Position numbers and translations under genes: made by a program. A stretch of DNA of 64,000 nucleotides. Source: Congregibacter variabilis (GTDB taxonomy: Bacteria; Pseudomonadota; Gammaproteobacteria; Pseudomonadales; Halieaceae). Positions 52,134-61,120 of this stretch are shown one piece after another (the first letter of the stretch is position 1; every line of letters starts with the position of its first letter). Where the stretch lies: NCBI RefSeq assembly GCF_045689235.1, contig NZ_CP136864.1, forward strand, positions 2,480,001-2,544,000, given 5' to 3'. The notes under the pieces are model-generated. The model was not told the origin of the DNA. It did no database searches and was given only the letters and a program-made list of their open reading frames with translations.

Positions 52134-53362
52134 TCGCCGACGCCGACCAATAAACTTACGCAGGTGGTGGTGCTGCCGCCGAGATTAAAGGTAATCATAT
52201 TTTCGGCGCCCGATATTTGTGTGGCGCCCGCTTTACCAGTCACCTGCCGGGCGCAGTCCAGAGCCATCCGCACGCCCGTAGCCCCCACCGGGTGTCCCAG
52301 ACCAATGAGTCCACCACTGGCATTTACCGGAAAGGCGCCATCGGCATCAATCACACCCTCCTCTACAGCCTTCCAGGATTCGCCCGGAGCAGTGAGTCCA
52401 CAATGATCCAGCGCCATATATTCAGTGATGGTGAAACAGTCGTGTGTCTCCAGGCCATCCAAGTCACTGATATGAGCGACATCCGCCCTGCGTAGAGTAT
52501 CGTTAATCACCGCAGCGGCATGAGGGAACAGCAGAGGCTGGCCCTCACTAAGCGCAAGCTTTTGCTCTAACAACAAAGGAGCGGAGCGATGTCCCCAGCC
52601 CTTGATTCTGGGGATATCAGCAAGACGCATGCCGTGCTTGTGAGCATGCTCTTTGGCCACTCGCTCGCTCACCAGAAGGACGCAGGCAGCGCCGTCGGTG
52701 ATTTGACCGCAATCGAGTTTGCGCACCCGGCCCTCAATCACCGGGTTGAGTTTGTCATCTTCGCCGAAGCAGCCCTCGGGAAACTGCCAGTCTCGGGACT
52801 GCGAATTAGGGTTTCGCTTGGCATTGGCGAAATTGATTTCGGCGATGCGTGCCAGATGCTCATGCTGTAAACCATGACGCTTCTCGTATTCCGCGCTGAT
52901 ACGATCAAACAGGAAGGGCCAGGGGTAATCGCAATCAGTTGCTTCCTGACCCTGCCATACCGCCGCACCTAAATACTCCGCACCGGTCTTGCCATCCACA
53001 TTTCGCATGAGCTCGATGCCGAGCACACAAGCTACGTCGTAGTGCCCCGCCTCGATGTCACGCATGGCCGATAACATCGCAATAGAACCCGATGCGCACG
53101 CGGCCTCGTGACGGGAAGTGGGAATTGCGGAGAGTTCAGGAAAAACATGTGCAAAAAAACCGCCCATGAGTCCCTGTCCGCAGAACAGATCAGCGACAAA
53201 ATTCCCCACGTGCCCGACTTCTATGCGCGCAGGATCGATATTCGCATCTACCACCGCTGCTTCCAGCACTTCACGAAACATGGCGTATATGTCCAGACCC
53301 TCGCGGTGCCAATTGCGGGCAAAGTCTGTCTGGGCGCCGCCCAACATATAAACTGCGGTCAT
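52130..53362 (-). CDS. SCP2-type thiolase family protein
   Basis: A 410-residue thiolase-fold protein of the sterol-carrier-protein-2/acetyl-CoA acetyltransferase group. The nucleophilic Cys-89 lies in HEAACASGSIAML. Two later motifs are typical of this branch, ETHDCFTITEYMA and GGLIGLGHPVGATGVRM. The classic C-terminal CxG motif is replaced, as in the branch, by a C-terminal SGAENMITFNLGGS. These enzymes cleave branched or bulky 3-ketoacyl-CoAs such as those from sterol or isoprenoid side chains. It overlaps the next thiolase gene and follows the ligase gene by 40 bp. Confidence 0.87.
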   Translation of the reverse strand: MTAVYMLGGAQTDFARNWHREGLDIYAMFREVLEAAVVDANIDPARIEVGHVGNFVADLFCGQGLMGGFFAHVFPELSAIPTSRHEAACASGSIAMLSAMRDIEAGHYDVACVLGIELMRNVDGKTGAEYLGAAVWQGQEATDCDYPWPFLFDRISAEYEKRHGLQHEHLARIAEINFANAKRNPNSQSRDWQFPEGCFGEDDKLNPVIEGRVRKLDCGQITDGAACVLLVSERVAKEHAHKHGMRLADIPRIKGWGHRSAPLLLEQKLALSEGQPLLFPHAAAVINDTLRRADVAHISDLDGLETHDCFTITEYMALDHCGLTAPGESWKAVEEGVIDADGAFPVNASGGLIGLGHPVGATGVRMALDCARQVTGKAGATQISGAENMITFNLGGSTTTCVSLLVGVGE

Positions 53363-53402
53363 TCTTGTACTCCTGCAACATTCAAATTATTGGCAATACC
53401 AA

Positions 53403-55058
53403 TCATCGCGCTTCAAGCTGCTTGCGTAACTCACCTCGCACTACCTTGCCCAGTGGGTTACGTGGCAAAGCGGCAAAAATTTCCAGTCGCTCCGGCAACT
53501 TAAACCGTGCGAGTCCTTTCTCTGCAAGATGACCGCGCAATGTCTCAAGCGTTGGAGCGTTAGTATCGGCAAGAGGTACCACGCAGGCGCAGACACGTTC
53601 ACCCAAATCCGGATCGGCATAGGCGCAGACCGCCGCTTCTGCCAATCCAGGTATCCCTTCCAGCAAGCTGTCGACTTCGCTGGGCGACAGCTTGGTACCG
53701 CCGCGATTGATGATGTCCTTGCAACGGCCCACGATACGATAATGGCTAGGCATGTCGGGACAAATTTCTACCAGATCTCCACTGCGAAAGAAGCCGTCAT
53801 CGGTAAACACACCGTCACCACTATGATTGAGGTAGCCGTCAAAAACACCGGGCCCATCAACGCAGAGCTCGCCTGGCACGCCTGGCTCATCAATAACGCG
53901 CCCCGTTTCCAGATCATCAATACGAGTAATCATCGCGTTGGGGGCATAGCTGGCGAACTTGCTATCGGCTGTGCCCATACGGGGGAACAGCTGTGCCCGG
54001 TCTTTTGGCGATGGGGAATTTTCGGGAGTGCTAATCAAGCCAATCCCCTCGTTGGAGCCATAGAAATTAATAATGGGCTTGTGAAAGTCCCTCTCAAACA
54101 CTTCGATCATCGCCGGAGATAAGGGTACGGAGCCCGAGCCGATGACCCGCAGCGCCGAAAAATCAAACTGCTTCCACAGGTCTGCTTGCTGGGCCAGTCG
54201 GTTGAGCAGCGGTGGTGGTGCCAGCGTGAAGTTGACGGCTTCTTCCTGCAACTGACGAAGATACAGAGGGATATCCAGAGGGTGGTGCAACACCAACGTG
54301 CAATTGCATAGTGCCGACGGAAACAAAAAACCGCCCAAAGCAGCCATATTAATCATGGGGAACGGCGACAGTAAGCGCTCACCATCCGCATATTGCGCGG
54401 CATGGGAAGTGATGCGCCCCTGGACCATCCACATGTTGTGGGTCCGCGGAACACCCTTGGGGGTGCCCGTGGTTCCAGATGTCCACGCAACAGTCAGTAT
54501 GGCGTTGGCGTCGCTGGCCCAGCCATCAGCGGGAACCGGCGAGCTTGCGTTTGCACCGGCAAAGACATCGATGTCACCAAGTATGTCCCACACAGGCACA
54601 TCAGGCAGCACATCCTGAGCCTGACTCACCAAGTCTGCCCCGCGCAAGTCACTGAGGGTGATAAAAGCAGCGGGCTTTAACTCAGCGGCGAAATGACTAA
54701 TTTCATGGGCAGCATATTGCACGGCGATGGGTGAAATTACCGCACCGAGTTTGCTCAGCGCGTAGTACAAAACAATCAGCTCTGCCGTGTTGGGCAGCTG
54801 CAACAGCACCGCATCACCACGAGAAATTCCGCGCCCGGCAAGCTCCAGAGCACAAGCGCTACTCGCCTGTTCAAGCTGGCGCAAGCTAAGCCGACGTGGG
54901 GCAACTCCCATGAGCGCCTCCTTATCCGGCTGATCCACCACGGCTTCTCGATCAGGCTGCCTGCGTGCATTTAGCGCCAGCAGGTCGTGGAGTGTTTCAC
55001 TACCCCACAACCCGGCATCGGTATAAGTCTGCACACGATCCTGAGCATTCCCTCGCAT
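53403..55058 (-). CDS. AMP-forming acyl-CoA ligase
   Basis: A 551-residue ANL-superfamily enzyme. The phosphate loop is WTSGTTGTPKGVPRTHN (about residues 190-206). Later motifs are YGSNEGIGL, the adenylation hinge DMPSHYRIVGRCKDIINRGG, and the C-terminal catalytic Lys in PLGKVVRGELRKQ. It activates a carboxylic acid to its CoA thioester, the entry to the two thiolases encoded after it. The stop-to-start gap from the upstream flavoprotein gene is 3 bp, so the two are certainly linked. Substrate unknown; the context suggests an acid product of oxidative cleavage. Confidence 0.88.
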   Translation of the reverse strand: MRGNAQDRVQTYTDAGLWGSETLHDLLALNARRQPDREAVVDQPDKEALMGVAPRRLSLRQLEQASSACALELAGRGISRGDAVLLQLPNTAELIVLYYALSKLGAVISPIAVQYAAHEISHFAAELKPAAFITLSDLRGADLVSQAQDVLPDVPVWDILGDIDVFAGANASSPVPADGWASDANAILTVAWTSGTTGTPKGVPRTHNMWMVQGRITSHAAQYADGERLLSPFPMINMAALGGFLFPSALCNCTLVLHHPLDIPLYLRQLQEEAVNFTLAPPPLLNRLAQQADLWKQFDFSALRVIGSGSVPLSPAMIEVFERDFHKPIINFYGSNEGIGLISTPENSPSPKDRAQLFPRMGTADSKFASYAPNAMITRIDDLETGRVIDEPGVPGELCVDGPGVFDGYLNHSGDGVFTDDGFFRSGDLVEICPDMPSHYRIVGRCKDIINRGGTKLSPSEVDSLLEGIPGLAEAAVCAYADPDLGERVCACVVPLADTNAPTLETLRGHLAEKGLARFKLPERLEIFAALPRNPLGKVVRGELRKQLEAR

Positions 55059-55061
55059 GGT

Positions 55062-55973
55062 CTAGCTCCCGCAGGCCTTGTGATATTCACTATCCAGTTG
55101 GTCCACGATCGCGGCAATGGGCAGAACCTTATCAACAGCGCCAACCCCCTGCCCGGCGGACCAGACATCGCGCCAACGTCGTGCGTCGCCTGCGGCCTCG
55201 ATAACGTTGATGTCTGTGCCAGAGGGCATCTTATCCGGATCATAACCAGCGTTGATGAGGCTGTCGCGAAGCCAATTGGCCTTAACGCCGGTGAGCGCAT
55301 CGGAGCAAACGATATCTGCACCCACGCTATCGACTACCATTTGCTTATAGTCCGGCTGCGCCATACTTTCATCACTGGCGATAAAGCGCGTTCCCATGTA
55401 TGCAAAGTCTGCTCCGAGAACCTCTGCGGCCCGAATACCCCTGCCCGAGCTAATTCCGCCACCAAGCACCACATAGCCATCGAAATGCCGGCGAACCTCC
55501 TCTACAAAGGCAAAGCCCGACTGCTGCCCCGTATGCCCTCCGGCGCCGGCAGCAACCAACACCAGGCCATCGACACCGGCGTTTATGGCTTTTGCAGCGA
55601 GAGCCATGTCAATGACATCGGCAAATACCAGACCACCATAGCTGTGCACCTGCTCAATGGCATCCCGGGGGCTGCCCAATGCAGTAATCACGATGGGTGC
55701 CCGAAACTCCCGCGCAAGGGCCAGGTCATCCATGCGTCGGGTGTTTGAGCGATGCATCATGACATTCATTGCCCAAGGCGCGTCAGTATCAGTGACGCTT
55801 TTGGTGATCTGTGTAAGCCACTGTTGAAGATCCTCTCGGGATCGCGCGTTCACCGAAGGAAAACTACCCACGATGCCTGCTCGACAGCTGGCGACTACCA
55901 TATCGGGCCCGGACTGGAGAAACATCGGAGCCTGGAAAACAGGCAGGCGCAGGCGCGAAAATACATCAGTCAT
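55062..55973 (-). CDS. Nitronate monooxygenase-like FMN enzyme
   Basis: A 303-residue TIM-barrel flavoprotein of the NMO (2-nitropropane dioxygenase) family. The N-terminus has the substrate-binding PVFQAPMFL, followed by GIVGSFPSVNARSREDLQQW. Residues about 145-155 contain AAGAGGHTGQQSG, the FMN and catalytic His region, with GGGISSGRGIRAAEVLGADF later. True substrate range varies; many such proteins are not nitronate-specific and some act as ene-reductase-like enzymes on acyl-CoAs. As the first gene of the operon and divergent from the oxygenase, it may act on an unsaturated pathway intermediate. Confidence 0.83.
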   Translation of the reverse strand: MTDVFSRLRLPVFQAPMFLQSGPDMVVASCRAGIVGSFPSVNARSREDLQQWLTQITKSVTDTDAPWAMNVMMHRSNTRRMDDLALAREFRAPIVITALGSPRDAIEQVHSYGGLVFADVIDMALAAKAINAGVDGLVLVAAGAGGHTGQQSGFAFVEEVRRHFDGYVVLGGGISSGRGIRAAEVLGADFAYMGTRFIASDESMAQPDYKQMVVDSVGADIVCSDALTGVKANWLRDSLINAGYDPDKMPSGTDINVIEAAGDARRWRDVWSAGQGVGAVDKVLPIAAIVDQLDSEYHKACGS

Positions 55974-56060
55974 TCAGGTGAAATCCACGATCATCGTTGT
56001 TATTGGATAACGCAGTCTAGGTGAGCCAAATAGCCCTCGCAAGATCTCTAATTCCGTTAC

Positions 56061-56088
56061 TTGCATAAACATACCTCGCGGCTATACT
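56061..56088 (+). promoter_or_regulatory. Sigma-70-type promoter of the carotenoid-oxygenase gene
   Basis: TTGCAT (56061-56066) and TATACT (56083-56088) are separated by 16 bp, a good match to -35 and -10 boxes. It lies 34 bp upstream of the GTG start, so the transcript would have a short leader. It is within the 149-bp divergent region shared with the flavoprotein operon. Confidence 0.6.
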
Positions 56089-56122
56089 GCCGCAATATCG
56101 CGTAAAAACAAAGGATTGCGCC

Positions 56123-57649
56123 GTGGGTCATATTGCAAAGTTGATGATGGAATTCCCGACTGTAGACAAGTGCGTCGACGGCGTTACACAGTTTAGCGAC
56201 GCCCCAGCCTGGATTTATGAACTGGACAATCCCTATCTTCACGGACCTTACGCACCCACGGTGCATGAGCTCTCAAAAGAGGGGCTGGAAGTTGAGGGGA
56301 CGCTACCCCAGGACCTACGCGGGGCGTACTTTAGAAACGGACCTAATCCAATGCTGCCCCCAAAAAACCGCTATCACCCCTTTGATGGCGACGGCATGGT
56401 TCACGGCGTGTACTTTGACCATGGGCAGGTGGCTTACCGTAATCGCTGGGTACAAACCGAAGCGCTTCTTGACGAACGAAAAAGCGGCAAATCCGTGTCT
56501 CCGGGGGTGATGGGGCCCTTCGACTACAGCGTCTCGCCTTTTGGTATCAAAGACACGTCTAACACCGACATCCTGTATTACCGAAAAGAGTTGGTAAGCC
56601 TGTGGTACAACGCAGGCAACCCCTATGCGCTGGATACTCAGTCCCTGGACACCCTGGGTGACTTTGCGGTCCCCGAGCGCCAACACCGCCGCATGTCTGC
56701 GCACTCCAAGCTCGATTGGAACACCGGAGAACTGATGTTCTTTGACTATGGGGATGAGCCACCGTACATGACTTATGGCGTGGCCGACGCCAGTGGCAAG
56801 CTCGTCCACGAAACAGCGGTGGATTTGCCTGGCGCGCGTCTTCCCCATGACATGGGTTTTACCGAGAACTACGCCATTCTTCATGATTTACCGTTTTTTC
56901 ATAACATGGACGTTCTCCGCCAGCACCATCTGAGAGTTCTAACCTTCCACAAGGATATTCCTACGCGCTTTGGCATCGCACCGCGCTATGCCAATGGCGA
57001 TGCGGTGCGTTGGTTTGAGTGTGAGCCTTGCTACATTTTGCACACCAGCAACTGCTGGGAAGACGGGGATTGGGTGATTATGGATGGCTGTCGATCTACC
57101 AATCCCATGCCAAATGCGAGTAACGATGAAGGCGAGCTTTCCCACATGTTGGCCTATATGCGTCTTGAGGCGAATAACTATCGCTGGCGCTTCAATCTCA
57201 AGACCGGCGAGGTTCGTGAAGGTTCACTCGACGACCTCAATACCGAGTTCAACAAGACCAATCCACTCTTTCATGGCGTGTATTCACGCTACGCCTACCA
57301 CCAGCGTATTCCGCTGCTACACGAGGGCGGGCATACACTGCGATTTACAGGCCTCGTTAAATACGACAATGAAAGCGGACGTCGCTGGGAGTGGAGCTAC
57401 GGTCCGGGCGTGTTTGGCAGTGAAGCCGTCTATGCGCCCAAAATCGGTGCCACCCGCGCTAGCGGTGAGGATGATGGCTATGTCATCACTCTGGTAACCG
57501 ATAGCAAGGATTGGTCGTCCTGGTGCCTTGTCTTTGATGCACAGAATATCGAGGTCGGCCCATTGGCCCGGGTCCGGATGCCTCAGCGGGTACCGTCAGG
57601 ATTTCATGCCACCTGGGTGCGCGGTGAGGACCTGTTTGCCGACCGCTAA
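56123..57649 (+). CDS. Carotenoid cleavage oxygenase family protein (RPE65/lignostilbene dioxygenase type)
   Basis: A 508-residue non-heme iron dioxygenase. The four iron-ligand histidines fit the family: His-194 (MSAHSKLDW), His-254 (AILHDLPFFHN), His-307 (YILHTSNCWED) and His-495 (PSGFHATWV). The second-sphere Glu and the N-terminal FRNGPNPMLPP and FDGDGMVHGVYF are also present. Such enzymes split a conjugated C=C bond in carotenoids, apocarotenoids, stilbenes or phenylpropenes to two carbonyls. It starts at GTG (56123) and has no signal peptide. It is divergent from an acyl-CoA degradation operon and overlaps a tandem HxlR gene, so it is probably catabolic. The natural substrate is not established. 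Confidence 0.9.
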   Translation: MGHIAKLMMEFPTVDKCVDGVTQFSDAPAWIYELDNPYLHGPYAPTVHELSKEGLEVEGTLPQDLRGAYFRNGPNPMLPPKNRYHPFDGDGMVHGVYFDHGQVAYRNRWVQTEALLDERKSGKSVSPGVMGPFDYSVSPFGIKDTSNTDILYYRKELVSLWYNAGNPYALDTQSLDTLGDFAVPERQHRRMSAHSKLDWNTGELMFFDYGDEPPYMTYGVADASGKLVHETAVDLPGARLPHDMGFTENYAILHDLPFFHNMDVLRQHHLRVLTFHKDIPTRFGIAPRYANGDAVRWFECEPCYILHTSNCWEDGDWVIMDGCRSTNPMPNASNDEGELSHMLAYMRLEANNYRWRFNLKTGEVREGSLDDLNTEFNKTNPLFHGVYSRYAYHQRIPLLHEGGHTLRFTGLVKYDNESGRRWEWSYGPGVFGSEAVYAPKIGATRASGEDDGYVITLVTDSKDWSSWCLVFDAQNIEVGPLARVRMPQRVPSGFHATWVRGEDLFADR

Positions 57650-58610
57650 CGCCCAGCCGCGCAACGCTCAAAAGTCGGCTGATGCATCGGTACTGTACAC
57701 CCGCGCAAGCTCCATCAATCGCGCGCTTGATCAAATTGGCGATAAATGGTCTTTACTGATCATCCAGGAAGTTTTCTGGGGTATTAACCATTTCAGCGAG
57801 ATGCTCGAGGCCACCGGGGTATCAAGAGGTGTACTATCAGACCGGCTAAAATGGCTGCAATCTATTGGCTGTTTGCGCAAACGAGAACCTCAGCCCGGAA
57901 GACGTTTCAGCAGTTACCACCTGACGAAAAAATCACTGCAACTGCATGCTTCCGCAATGATGGCCATTGAGTGGGAGCGAAAGTACTATCGAACACCGCA
58001 GCTGGACGCCATACAGCTTATCCATACGGCGTGCAGTGAGGCGTTTACGCCTACAATGCGCTGCTCCTCCTGTGCCCAGCGGGTCAACGGCCGGGAAGTG
58101 AGCTACAGCGCCGGACCGGGGGCGACGCGGGATCAACGGCAAAAGAAAGTCCGTCGACGCTCATCCCTGTCGTCGTCCAGCGTACCAAGCCAGCACAGCG
58201 TATATCGCAACCTTATTGATCTGGTAGGGGACCGCTGGACAGCTAACATCATTGCTCTGGCATTCCATGGCAACTCCCGTTTTGATACGTTCCTTAAGGA
58301 GTTACCGGTGGCAACCAACATCCTCAGTGACCGACTCAAGCTGCTGGAGAAAGAAGGTATCTTCGTCGCGCAGGCCTATCAGGAGCGGCCACGCCGCTTC
58401 GAATATCACCTTACCGAGAAGGGTTGGGATCTGTTTCCCTATTTTTTGACGCTTCTGCAGTGGGGCGACCGCTGGTGCGATCCCAAGGGCCTGGGTCCGC
58501 CGATCCATCTGACACATCAAGCCTGCGCCAAGGCACTGTCGGGAGAAGCTGTATGCAGTCGGTGCAATGAGCGGCTAGCGCCCTTTGCAGTGTCCATCAA
58601 GCTGGCATAA
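57636..58610 (+). CDS. Tandem HxlR-type transcriptional regulator with duplicated Cys/His motif
   Basis: A 324-residue protein with two HxlR winged-helix domains. The first is about residues 25-110 (DQIGDKWSLLIIQEVFWG, SRGVLSDRLKWLQSIGCL), the second about 190-280 (DLVGDRWTANIIALAFHG, ATNILSDRLKLLEKEGIF). Each is followed by H-x2-C-x9-C-x2-C: His-130, Cys-133, Cys-143, Cys-146, and His-294, Cys-297, Cys-307, Cys-310, a possible metal site. Ordinary HxlR proteins have one domain of about 110 residues. The start is a TTG at 57636, supported by GAGGA at 57626-57630 (5-bp spacing); it overlaps the oxygenase gene by 14 bp. It probably senses a substrate or redox state and controls the divergent operons. 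Confidence 0.88.
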   Translation: MPTANAQPRNAQKSADASVLYTRASSINRALDQIGDKWSLLIIQEVFWGINHFSEMLEATGVSRGVLSDRLKWLQSIGCLRKREPQPGRRFSSYHLTKKSLQLHASAMMAIEWERKYYRTPQLDAIQLIHTACSEAFTPTMRCSSCAQRVNGREVSYSAGPGATRDQRQKKVRRRSSLSSSSVPSQHSVYRNLIDLVGDRWTANIIALAFHGNSRFDTFLKELPVATNILSDRLKLLEKEGIFVAQAYQERPRRFEYHLTEKGWDLFPYFLTLLQWGDRWCDPKGLGPPIHLTHQACAKALSGEAVCSRCNERLAPFAVSIKLA

Positions 58611-58634
58611 AAAACCCACCTCGAAGGTGGGTTT
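58609..58634. terminator. Bidirectional terminator between the HxlR and TPR genes
   Basis: A 9-bp perfect stem (AACCCACCT, CGA loop, AGGTGGGTT) between two convergent genes. On the minus strand it is followed by six T residues (A-run 58609-58614 on the plus strand), good for the TPR gene transcript. On the plus strand only three T residues follow, so it is weaker for the regulator transcript. Confidence 0.75.
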
Positions 58635-58710
58635 AGCGCGCAGTTGAGTACAAGTTGGGTACAAGCTAAGTACCCGCCAAGCAGGCCTTTGCAGGGCCTG
58701 CTGTCTAGTA

Positions 58711-60066
58711 CTACCCTTCTGCAGCCAGACTTCTCTGACGCTCAAGTTCAGAATTCATGTACTTCATCCACTGATCCGCATACTTCTTGGAACGCTCATC
58801 ACGACCCGCTGCACGAAACGCTTCCTTCGCTTTCTCGTACTGCTTGGTATTAAAGTAAGCCATTCCCAGCACCAAACGCGCATTGTCTGCCCGCTTGACG
58901 CCCCCACGACTCAAGCCCTTGTTAATAGACTCTATCGCCTTTTCGTTCTGATCCGCATCCAGATAGATGTTCCCCAACCGCGCGTAGAGGTCTCCGTCAT
59001 CAGACAGTGACGCAGCTTTCTCCATGGCAGGAATCGCATCATCTACTTCCTGTGCCTGACGCAGTGCGCCGGCTAAAAGCTCCCAGTTTTTGGAGTTATC
59101 CTGAACGATCTCTTCCTTCAGCCCACGTTGTAATACCTGGGCGGCTTTATAGGGCACCTCGGCATTCAGCAGTAGCGAAGCCATGTTGCGGTACTCGCCA
59201 TCCTTTTCGAGCATGTCCTGAACGTAGGCAGTTTCCATGGCACCGAGCTGCATTGCTTCTTTATTTTGCTCCGAGTACATGAAGCTGAGCTGAACCCAGT
59301 ATTGCTTCTTCGGATAGAAGGTAATCAGATTCTGCAACGTCGCCGTGGCCTCATCGATCATGTTCTTTTCGGCATAAAGGAAGCGAGCAAGGTTGTACCA
59401 CTGCTCCTTGGGAATCTTGCCTTTTTCATCGTAGTCATCAATGGCGATATTGATGTTGGTCAGCGCCTTGTCGTAGTCCTTGAGCTGATAGTAGCCCTGC
59501 GCCATCAACACGTATGCGCTGGCATTGGGCGTATCAGTCATGGCAAACCACTTTTCCATGGCGCCAATACCATCAGCCCAGCGCTCCTGTACAAAATAAA
59601 GCTGCGCTACAGTGAAACGGGTATTGATTTCCATCGCCAGAGGAATGTCTGGCTGCTTGATGACATTCTCATAAGCCTGAAGTGCGGAGGCATAGTCTTC
59701 ATTAGAGTAGTGGATAAACGCATACAGGTTGTACACGTTCGCCAACTCGTAGCTGTTGAGTTCATTGTCACGGCGTCCAGCAAGCATGTCATCCAGAACT
59801 CTGGCTGCCGTTGCCAAGTCTTTGGCTTCCGCTGCTTCCTGGGCCTCAGCCAGTTTCTCGTAAACCTTATTACGCAAAGCAGGCGTACGACGAGTCTCTT
59901 GCTCCTGCTTTGGCTGAGCATCCTGCGCCTGGGCAGAGGCGATACCGCTCAGAGCGGGGCCTAGTGCGGTCTGCGAAATAACCAGCTGTGCCGCCACTAC
60001 GGGAAGCGCCAGAAGAAAACTTCTTACGCCCACATGCATCGCGCGTTTTGTGAAATTCATAGACAT
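58711..60066 (-). CDS. TPR-repeat periplasmic protein of the TonB operon
   Basis: A 451-residue protein with a signal peptide (MSMNFTKRAMHVG basic start, then SFLLALPVVAAQLV, cleavage near AQAQ). The rest is built of tetratricopeptide repeats, seen as LANVYNLYAFIHYSNEDYASALQAYEN, VLMAQGYYQLKDYDKALTNIN and several similar units of about 34 residues. It probably acts in the periplasm as a scaffold for the neighbouring TtpC/TonB/ExbBD machinery. In such operons a TPR gene regularly follows tonB. The start at 60066 is preferred; an in-frame Met at 60060 is equally possible. It is 19 bp behind tonB. Confidence 0.87.
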   Translation of the reverse strand: MSMNFTKRAMHVGVRSFLLALPVVAAQLVISQTALGPALSGIASAQAQDAQPKQEQETRRTPALRNKVYEKLAEAQEAAEAKDLATAARVLDDMLAGRRDNELNSYELANVYNLYAFIHYSNEDYASALQAYENVIKQPDIPLAMEINTRFTVAQLYFVQERWADGIGAMEKWFAMTDTPNASAYVLMAQGYYQLKDYDKALTNINIAIDDYDEKGKIPKEQWYNLARFLYAEKNMIDEATATLQNLITFYPKKQYWVQLSFMYSEQNKEAMQLGAMETAYVQDMLEKDGEYRNMASLLLNAEVPYKAAQVLQRGLKEEIVQDNSKNWELLAGALRQAQEVDDAIPAMEKAASLSDDGDLYARLGNIYLDADQNEKAIESINKGLSRGGVKRADNARLVLGMAYFNTKQYEKAKEAFRAAGRDERSKKYADQWMKYMNSELERQRSLAAEG

Positions 60067-60085
60067 GCCTTCGATGATCTCCCGC

Positions 60086-60691
60086 TTACTGCTCGAGTTC
60101 GTAGGTGAACTTGTTTTGTACGCCTGCCACTTCAATTGCATCGCCGTCTACAACACGGGGCTTGTACTTGAACTTCTCTGCGGCTTTTACAGACGCACGC
60201 TCAAATACTCCTGAAGGTGAACAATCAACCGGAAGCGGGTCTCTAATAGAACCGCTCTTGGTCACTGTGTATTCAACAATGCAGTAGCCTGTAATGCCAC
60301 GAGTCTGAGCACGACGCGGATAAATGGGTGCAACCTTTACGATGGGAAGATATTCGCCGTCGCCGGAAGACATACCGCTACTGCTAATTTGAATCTGCAC
60401 ACCCGCATTAGGGGCAATATTAGCAACGTCCATATCAGTATCGAAATCGAGTTCCAATGGCTGCAGCTCTGGTGGCGGCTCCTCTGGATCCTCAACTTTC
60501 TCGGGCTTCACCTCTTTGGTGTTCACCTCGATCTCACGTTCAGGCACCACAATATCTGCGATCTTGCGACCCTTGGTATCGGTTTGCTCGTAGTCCTTGT
60601 CGATAAGGCTCTGCATTAAGAAGAACAGCCCGAAGACTACGGGTATCGCAACCACTGCTCCGATAAACGACCGTGCAAATGAATTACCCAT
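60086..60691 (-). CDS. tonB: TonB energy transducer
   Basis: A 201-residue protein with one N-terminal membrane helix (GAVVAIPVVFGLFFLMQSLI, about residues 11-30). The linker is short and acidic/proline-rich (EKVEDPEEPPPELQPLE). The C-terminal TonB domain (VAPIYPRRAQTRGITGYC, then VEYTVTKSGS) ends FTYELEQ. It couples ExbB/ExbD proton flow to outer-membrane receptors. Its linker is shorter than in E. coli TonB (about 240 residues), as in TonB2-type proteins. It starts 5 bp after the second exbD gene. Confidence 0.93.
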   Translation of the reverse strand: MGNSFARSFIGAVVAIPVVFGLFFLMQSLIDKDYEQTDTKGRKIADIVVPEREIEVNTKEVKPEKVEDPEEPPPELQPLELDFDTDMDVANIAPNAGVQIQISSSGMSSGDGEYLPIVKVAPIYPRRAQTRGITGYCIVEYTVTKSGSIRDPLPVDCSPSGVFERASVKAAEKFKYKPRVVDGDAIEVAGVQNKFTYELEQ

Positions 60692-60696
60692 AACGA

Positions 60697-61119
60697 TTAC
60701 GCCTCGTCATCCGTGGAAATACAGGGTGGAGACGTCAGCTGATCGCGGACTGCGTCATACAAATCCTCAACCACATAGGCCGGCGTATCCTGATCAACCT
60801 GGATCACCATATTCGCCTGAGGCGCTTCCTTTTTGGCAATTTCTACCATCTGGGAGGCGCGCTCCATAGGCACCTTGTTCTTGTTGTAGTAGATATCGCC
60901 CTTACTATCAACAGCAAAAATAATCGTACCCCGCTCACAAGCCAGCGTTGTCGCTGCCTGGGGCTTGAAAATTTCAATACCGGGCTCCTTCACAAAGGAA
61001 GAAGTCACGATGAAGAAGATCAACATAATGAACACGACGTCCAGCATGGGCGTCAGGTCAATCTGTCCCGCTTCTGCATCCGCGGCTTTTCGTTTGGCAG
61101 CGCTTTCTTGCAAGCTCAT
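60697..61119 (-). CDS. exbD: ExbD/TolR family proton-channel subunit (copy 2)
   Basis: A 140-residue protein with the ExbD N-terminal segment and one membrane helix (QIDLTPMLDVVFIMLIFFIV, about residues 19-38). The Asp in LTPMLD is the functional proton site of the family. The C-terminal periplasmic domain follows (GDIYYNKNKVPMERASQMVE). It couples proton flow with ExbB to TonB. It is adjacent to another exbD gene (1-bp gap) and tonB (5 bp), so all form one transcript. The ATG at 61119 gives the usual N-terminus; an earlier start would add a leader inside the neighbour. Confidence 0.93.
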   Translation of the reverse strand: MSLQESAAKRKAADAEAGQIDLTPMLDVVFIMLIFFIVTSSFVKEPGIEIFKPQAATTLACERGTIIFAVDSKGDIYYNKNKVPMERASQMVEIAKKEAPQANMVIQVDQDTPAYVVEDLYDAVRDQLTSPPCISTDDEA

Positions 61120-61120
61120 A

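Noticed and set aside
58680..58702. Hairpin AGCAGGCC/GGCCTGCT near the TPR gene stop
   Set aside because: It lacks a T-run on either strand, and the better terminator lies at 58609-58634.
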